Below are positions 58,001 through 64,000 of a DNA stretch of 64,000 nt, one piece after another. This stretch comes from Cyanoderma ruficeps. Its lineage: Eukaryota; Chordata; Aves; Passeriformes; Timaliidae. Where the stretch lies: NCBI GenBank assembly GCA_008694505.1, contig VZDJ01000056.1, positions 2,608,461 through 2,672,460 of the forward strand, in the 5' to 3' direction. Made by a program: the position numbers and the translations under genes. The notes beneath the pieces are model-generated. The model did not search any database. It had not been told where the DNA came from and was given only the letters and a program-made list of their open reading frames with translations. How positions within the stretch are numbered: position 1 is the stretch's first letter; each line of letters starts with the position of its first letter.

Positions 58001-61000
58001 CATACAGTAATGGAAACAGACAGCATTTGCCATGGTTTATTTTTTGCATCAGACATTCTTTGCCAGGTGCTCATGGGAAGCAAGATGGCAGGGGAATGGC
58101 ACTAAATTTCCCCTGTGCGACTCCAGGGAGGCCACGAACAAGCAGTGCAGGAGTGTCATTCTTTTTTTGGAACTCTTGCAGGAGCTTCTGGCTCATCTTG
58201 CCCCCTTTGCATACCTAGAAGGTGTCATGTGCTATGAGAGTGTATTTGCTGACAGAAAAAATTTTGCCCCAGTGCCCAGAAAAGACTGGTCTCTGCAATG
58301 AGCACTCCTCTTTCTACCTGTGTGAAAGGGATTCAAACAAACCTTGGGGTGAGATCACCCTTCCCACAAGTGCCATTATTTTCCTGTGATGTCTGCTAGA
58401 AGAGCATCGTCCTGTAGAGAATGAGCTCAAAGATACATTGACCCCTTCACTGAGCCCTAGGCTGTGGGATAAATTTCTAGGTAGAGTGAAATGAAAATTC
58501 AATGATATTAAAAGGGACTGACAGTTTAATATAGACACCAGCATTAACTACACAAAATAGTTACTTGGCAACCTTTTGTGAGTCCATCCACCACCATACT
58601 CAGGTTATATAAACATATGGCTCTAAAAGAAAACTTGGATCTGGAGTGAAGATGCCACTGCAAACTTGAGTTCAGCTCTGGGTTAAGACCCACTACAGAT
58701 GTGGGATCATGCAGCATCATTGCTTGTTCTCTAATTTTTTTTGAATCTGTGCTTCAGGGTAAGATTTGGACAGATTATTTCCTACTGTTAGACATTCTTA
58801 GAGGGTGAAAGCTGAACTATCAAGAATTTCACAGAGTTGTGGTATTGCTCTTTGAGTCTTTTGGAAACAGGCTTGAACAAAAGAAGCTGCCTAAGCCTAA
58901 GCCTCCCACATTGAAGAAGGATCACTCAAGCCTGGAAAAAAAAACCTTTCTTGTTTTATCTGAGAAAGCCACTCTGTGCTCCAGGTGCCAAATATCTTGC
59001 CACCCCAGTGGTAGCACTGAGGAGCTGGGAGTGTTTAGCCTTTGACAGGCTGGGCCCTAAGCTTGTGCTTACACAGAACATCTTTCCCTGTGTCTCACCC
59101 CATGCTTGCACCATGCTCAGAGCCTTGCAGAGGGCTTGGCAGGCAAGGGACATCATGCTCCACAATTTGCAAGCCATGCCCAGCGCTGCCCACGCAGACT
59201 GCTAACTTCTGACTGCAACAAGGTCACGGACAGAACCAGGGTGGGAGAGCTCAGAACATGCCCCCCGATGAGCTAGAAAGGCCTGGGAGCAGCTTGGAGG
59301 TTTTATTGGCACAGATCAGAAGATAGCAATGTACTTGATTTCTGCTTTTTCTCTTATAACCCGTGTAAACTGGTTTTTTTGGTGCCTAATTGCTTACAAA
59401 CTGCGAAGGGACAGAAGGGCTGGAGTTTAATCATGTCTTTTGCTTCCAGCAAACAGGCACGATTATTTTTTGCATCCTTGCTGGAAAGAACAGAGCAGAC
59501 TGTACTCCAGGACTTTGTTACCTCAGGACATATGATCCCCATTCGTATGTGTCACACTCAGACTTACGCCAGCCTGTTAGCAGAGCTGGAATAGTAAAGG
59601 CAGCGAGAGACAAGTTGCATTTCCACAACCTTCCAGCTGTCAAGAGGAGCAGAGAGTGACAGAAATAAGCTGCATAGAGGAGACAGGCCAAACCAGAAAT
59701 AATCCATCATGTGCCACAGTTCCCAGATTCCTCAGGATCCTTTCTGAGGAATCTGATGTCAGGCACTGGGCATTTCAGCACGACTTGCACTTTGGTGATT
59801 TTCCATCTGTGGCTGCTGTTTCTGATATTATACAAAGGGTTACCACTGACACGGAGCACTTTAGGAACAGCTGGAGCAGCAGTGGCCAACCCTCCTTTGC
59901 ATACTGAAAGTCTTGTACACCCAATACTCACAAGACACATTTTACAAGGCTGCGAATATCTCAGAGAGGCAAGGATAGCAGCTCCACTGGGGTCTCACTG
60001 CTTTCATGTGTGTTGGCACCAGGTTGAACACGCTGTGAATAGCAGGCTTAGCCCCCTCCTGGCTGACTTCCAGAGATCTGAAGTCACAGAGAAGCCCCCA
60101 GAGCCCTGCAGACCCCCACTGGTGGTTGTGTGACATAGTCAGTGTGTGAGAAGTTGTACTTAAGAGGCAGCTGTGGCTCCAGAGCCACACAACCATCTTG
60201 AGAAAGATCAGGACATTAATGAGGGGAGTCAAGCAAGCAGCCAGAGAAAGGCAGATTTGTAGTTCTTAGTCCAAGTGGAACATCTGGGCCTTTTTTGAGT
60301 GGAGAGTCACTTGGAGTTTTCAATATCTGGTTTGACCAGCAAAACAGACCTGAGAAAGCAAGAATAAAACAGAACAAGGATGTTACAAAAACTCCTCCCA
60401 GCTTTCCCTGTTAAAATTTTCTAAAGAGTCATTTAAGATGGGTTACCCACTATTTTTACCTTTCTCTCTCCTAGAAGATCCCTTTGTTAAAAATTTTTGG
60501 AAGTAACAGAAGACCAAAACCCACACAGGTTCCTTCACCAACAGACAGCACAGATAACATTTCTTTTCTGCCCCAAACCTGGCTAGTCTTGACCTGCTCA
60601 TTCGCTCTAAGGCAGATGCCAAATTCCTGCAGATATTCCATGGGACCAAACTTTGCTGCCAGCCAGTTCTGGCCAGTCATAGAAAGGGAGCAGGAATCCA
60701 GAGCATGGCCCTGCCCTGGAGACACTAGTCAGCAAAACAATCCCACAGAAACTGAAGTTTGGAAAATCCCGACTGCTCACATGCATGTTTCACCATCACT
60801 CCTCCACTTGCTCTTCATCTCCATTCCTATCTATTCACAACCATGTTAGGCATTTCAACAAGTATGAGGAGAAAAGGATCCATGAAAAAAAGGCAGTTAA
60901 AAAGGAGGTAAATTGGTATAATTAAGATTATTTTGGAAAACAGAATGCCCTCAGGAAATAAGAGTACTCATGACTATGCAGTTTCATCTCATTTCTCTTC

Positions 61001-62116
61001 ATTGTGGGGCTACAGCACCGCAAGCATTAGAAAATATGGAAAGAAGCAACTCATATAACACTCAAGGTCATCTGGATAGACACTGAACAATGCACTAAAC
61101 AAGAAATTAAAAGGTATTCAAGAAATGCCAACCAACAGAAAGAAGAAATGCAGTCACATTTCTCAGCCTCGTGTCCCAGCAGCTGAACTTTCTGTCCCCT
61201 TCTGTCATTTAATCCCAGCTTTTCCCAAGTCATCAGAGTGCTTCAAAGGAAACTGCTCACCAGAGTGCCCTGCACAGCTCTACCGTCTCAAATTTAACAC
61301 CTCTTGAGCTACTGCCTTTCCTACCATTAAAAGGGCCTTATGGGTATATTTTAGGCACTAAGTGATCGTTTGCAGCACTTACTGCAACAAGCTCACTGCT
61401 TCCTTTCTTGCCTTTATCAGGAGAAGTTTGGTTTTTATTTCAAAATCCTCCTGTTCTGATTTTAAACGGTTTTTCTTCCCTTGCCTTAAGGGTGTTTCGT
61501 GTTCTTCCATGAAGTCATGCTGCCTTCTATTCCTCTCTTCTCATTCAGTTGTTGCAATTGAGTTGTTGTAATCTAGCCAAGGAGACTGAATGGACAGATT
61601 CCTGCACAGGGCTCTCCACAAGATGTTCCCAGCCCTCTCCCTACTCTAGTGCACTCCCTGTTCACACAAAGAGAATTAGGTCATCTGGTTGCAAGTGTAC
61701 ACAACAAATGCTGCAGCAACAGATGTTATAGAACTGTGGGCTGCTCAGTGACGCAGTTTACCGTGACCCAGTTTTGAGTCACCTTCTATACCACTGGTGT
61801 TCCAAAATGTAGGAGCTTGACTTTAAAAAAAAGAAAAATTCACATTCATTCCATAGAAAGCTCTGTGGATGGTTCTATGGATGAAGTGTTCACACAGCTG
61901 AAGAAAAGAGAAAAAAGAGAGTCATTTATGCAAAATGAGATGAAGAGCTGCAGCTGCCAGCATTGTCCAAGCCATGATGTTAATGTTCGCCACATGAGGG
62001 CTGGGCAGAGTTTCAGCACATGCTGCACGAGAGCAAAAATCCACACTTAACTCAAGATGGGTAGCCAAGTATGGCAATGGGGATCATCACTGGTTTGTAG
62101 AGCTCAGTTCTACCAC
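55012..62116. other. Intergenic DNA between the two solo LTRs
   Basis: 7.1 kb without a supported gene. It contains a 27-bp imperfect tandem pair (57081-57134). Open frames are short, and the 145-codon frame at 56754-57191 includes that pair and looks random. Confidence 0.5.
57081..57134. repeat. 27-bp imperfect tandem pair
   Basis: Two adjacent 27-bp units beginning gtttc.tctgctgg.tatgc, with 21 of 27 positions identical. Being a multiple of three it repeats nine residues in the overlapping open frame, but that frame is not supported as a gene. Confidence 0.7.
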
Positions 62117-62648
62117 TGTGAGCTGATTTTGGCTGGGATAGGGTTAATTTTCCTCACAGTAGCTGGTATGGGGCCATGTTTTGGATTTGTGCTGAAAACC
62201 ATGTGGATAATACAGGGATGTTTTCATTAATCCTGACCAGCATTTACACAAGTCAAGTCCTTTTAGTCTCTCACCCACCCCACCAGCAAGTTAGCTGGGG
62301 GTAGGCAGGAATGTGGGAGAGGACAGCTGGGACAGCTGGCCCCAGCTGACCCAGGGGATATCCCACACCATATGGCATCATGCTCAACTCACAAAACTCA
62401 AGGAAGAAAAAGGAATGGAGGACATTGGGAGTGATGGTGATTGTCTTCTCTGGTGACCAACACACACACGATGCAGCCCTGCTTCCCTGGGGATGGCTGA
62501 ACATCTGCCTGCCCACGGGAAGGGGTGAACACATGCCTTGTTTTGCTTTGTTTGTGTGCACAGCTTTTGGGTTACTTACTAAACCACCTCTATCTCAGTT
62601 CATGAGTATTCTCACTCTGACTCTTCTAATTCTCTCCCCCATCCCAGT
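62117..62648 (+). mobile_element. 3'-truncated solo LTR of a second avian retroviral family
   Basis: Starts tgtgagctgattttggctgg and follows, almost throughout, an LTR family common in passerines. Recognised segments are tagctggtatggggc, atgttttggatttgtgctga, gggatgttttcatta, ccacaccatatggcatcatg and cctgcttccctggggatgg, ending ctctcccccatcccagt. The TATA region is decayed and the last part, normally ending ...accacgaca, is missing. No viral coding sequence adjoins it. Confidence 0.8.
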
Positions 62649-64000
62649 CCCCCATCTCTGCTCAATAGCACTGCCACGAGATGCTCAAGCTGGACAGTTC
62701 AGCCCTCCATATCTTCAGCTCTTTATTATCTCATGTATGATCAGCCAGCAGGGATGGTCACAGAAACATAATGTTTTAGTAAAAATAAAGAATAACAAGC
62801 TATTCGATCTAGAGGAGGTTTTGGAAACAATCCCTTCACTTCTTAATCAGGAAACAACACCCTCTGAAATCAACAGCAAGACTTATTGCCACTAATTCCC
62901 ATCTCAGGCGAAGAAGCTGAGGTTCATATTTCTAATCAACTTCACCACCAATGTTTGATTTTTCAGTGACTCACTTGGACCCAGCAGGGAATCCCAGAGC
63001 AGAACTCAAGAATGAAGATCCCATGGCATCAGCATCCTTTTTTTTTCAAGTAACTTCATCTAACTTGCTTCCATCCAAACCTTTACCCCTTTCAACAAAA
63101 CTTTCCGCCGGTCTAATTCTAGCTCCAAAGCCTTTCTCTTTCTTTTATGGAGCCCTCGTGAAAGTCTTGGACTCACCAGCACTGGGAATTAGACTGTACA
63201 TGGCTGTCCTAGCAGAGAACAGAGAGAACATGATGTAATTTCCATTTTTCTCCCATTTGTGCTCTTTCAAAGCCCCAAACTACTTATGGTTTCCACGCCA
63301 CGTATTCTTCTGTCCGTTGCCATGGTGCAGTCACTGGTTTGTCATTAATATTGTGGGTAACTTCAGATCCTTGACCTCAGGGCTTTCAGAGCTTTTCATG
63401 GTGTATTTTCCTCTTGATTGAATTGCTCTGCATTCCCAAGCACAGCTAAAACAAAAATAAAACACTGCTGCTTTTGAATGGTGAAAATTCATTTCACAAA
63501 GACAGGCTAGCAAAGGCTGGAAGCCCATTGAAGAACAGCGGATTAAAAGGAAAACAGCCATTCTCTGCAGACGTAGCAACTGTGGCACAGATTTAAATTT
63601 ACCTACAGCATCTGAGTCAAGCCATGGTCCCCAGGGCCCATGCATGAACTCAATATCTGGCACAGTTCCGATTCTAATAATATGCCAGCCCAATGGAGAG
63701 GACCTCGAATCATTCCATAAATTCTCATCCGTGAAGTTTCACAACAGTTTTCAGAGTTACTTGTTCCCAGATCGCAAATTGAAAGACTGAGGTATAGAAA
63801 CAGAAAGCTGAATGAAGATGCAGTTCCTGGCTTCCCATGCATTTGCCCTGCCTGCAGGCCTGTGCAAATGATTTTGTGCCTGTGAATTTTGCCCAGTTGA
63901 AATATTATTTAGAGATCAGTAAGTCAAGTGCTGTCTGTCATTCTCTATATTCAACACTTGAATTTAGTGAGGGCAGAATCTCATCTTAAGCATTCTTTAA
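62649..64000. other. Intergenic DNA at the right end
   Basis: 1.35 kb with no gene, RNA or repeat recognised. The human neighbour upstream of SLC41A3 is ALDH1L1; none of its characteristic C-terminal motifs were seen here, so the next gene lies beyond the window. Confidence 0.5.

Noticed and set aside
62380..62895. 171-codon + strand frame
   Set aside because: Mostly inside the solo LTR, running on into unrelated flank; LTRs of this family do not encode protein.
1..64000. SLC41A2/CHST11 identity for the gene pair
   Set aside because: The same two families pair at the paralogous locus, but the sulfotransferase C-terminus, the SLC41 start (RQRR) and the WPNPC.TF segment fit CHST13 and SLC41A3 better.
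1..64000. CRISPR arrays, operons, tRNA or rRNA genes
   Set aside because: No regular spaced repeats, ribosome-binding sites or foldable tRNA were seen; the window is animal nuclear DNA.

Overview
The window is vertebrate nuclear DNA, almost certainly from a bird. Coding exons are short, have canonical GT/AG borders and are separated by kilobase-scale introns. The interspersed repeats are of avian type: CR1 3' ends and two solo LTRs of endogenous-retrovirus families that I recognise from songbird genomes. Nothing bacterial, organellar or CRISPR-like is present.

Two protein-coding genes lie tail to tail. (1) CHST13, on the + strand and 5'-partial, is a Golgi chondroitin 4-O-sulfotransferase. 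The first coding exon (membrane anchor) is expected left of the window. A 77-bp exon (1556-1632), the large catalytic exon (4973-5818) and a poly(A) signal at 6262 are visible. (2) SLC41A3, on the - strand, is complete. It is a MgtE-type magnesium/divalent-cation carrier of the inner-membrane or plasma-membrane SLC41 family. Ten coding exons (37358 down to 13791) join in phase into a 485-residue protein. A poly(A) signal lies near 13118, and a CpG-island promoter with an untranslated first exon lies near 38300-38850. The gene also has a second first-coding-exon candidate at 32343-32537. It encodes a different version of the first membrane helix and ends in the same phase, so it predicts an alternative-promoter isoform of 453 residues.

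Layout: 1-6285, CHST13; 6290-13100, convergent intergenic DNA with a CpG-rich 17-bp minisatellite (8383-8625) and a perfect hairpin beside it; 13100-38850, SLC41A3 with a (GGGAT)8 repeat and an old CR1 in the last intron; 38850-64000, about 25 kb with no gene I can support, holding CR1 fragments and two solo LTRs (53851-55011 and 62117-62648).

The pairing is informative. CHST13/SLC41A3 and CHST11/SLC41A2 are members of a vertebrate paralogon, so both identities were checked against the other copy. The CHST13 and SLC41A3 calls rest on C-terminal and N-terminal residues respectively. The most interesting item is the duplicated first-helix exon of SLC41A3. The rest of the window is ordinary avian genome.
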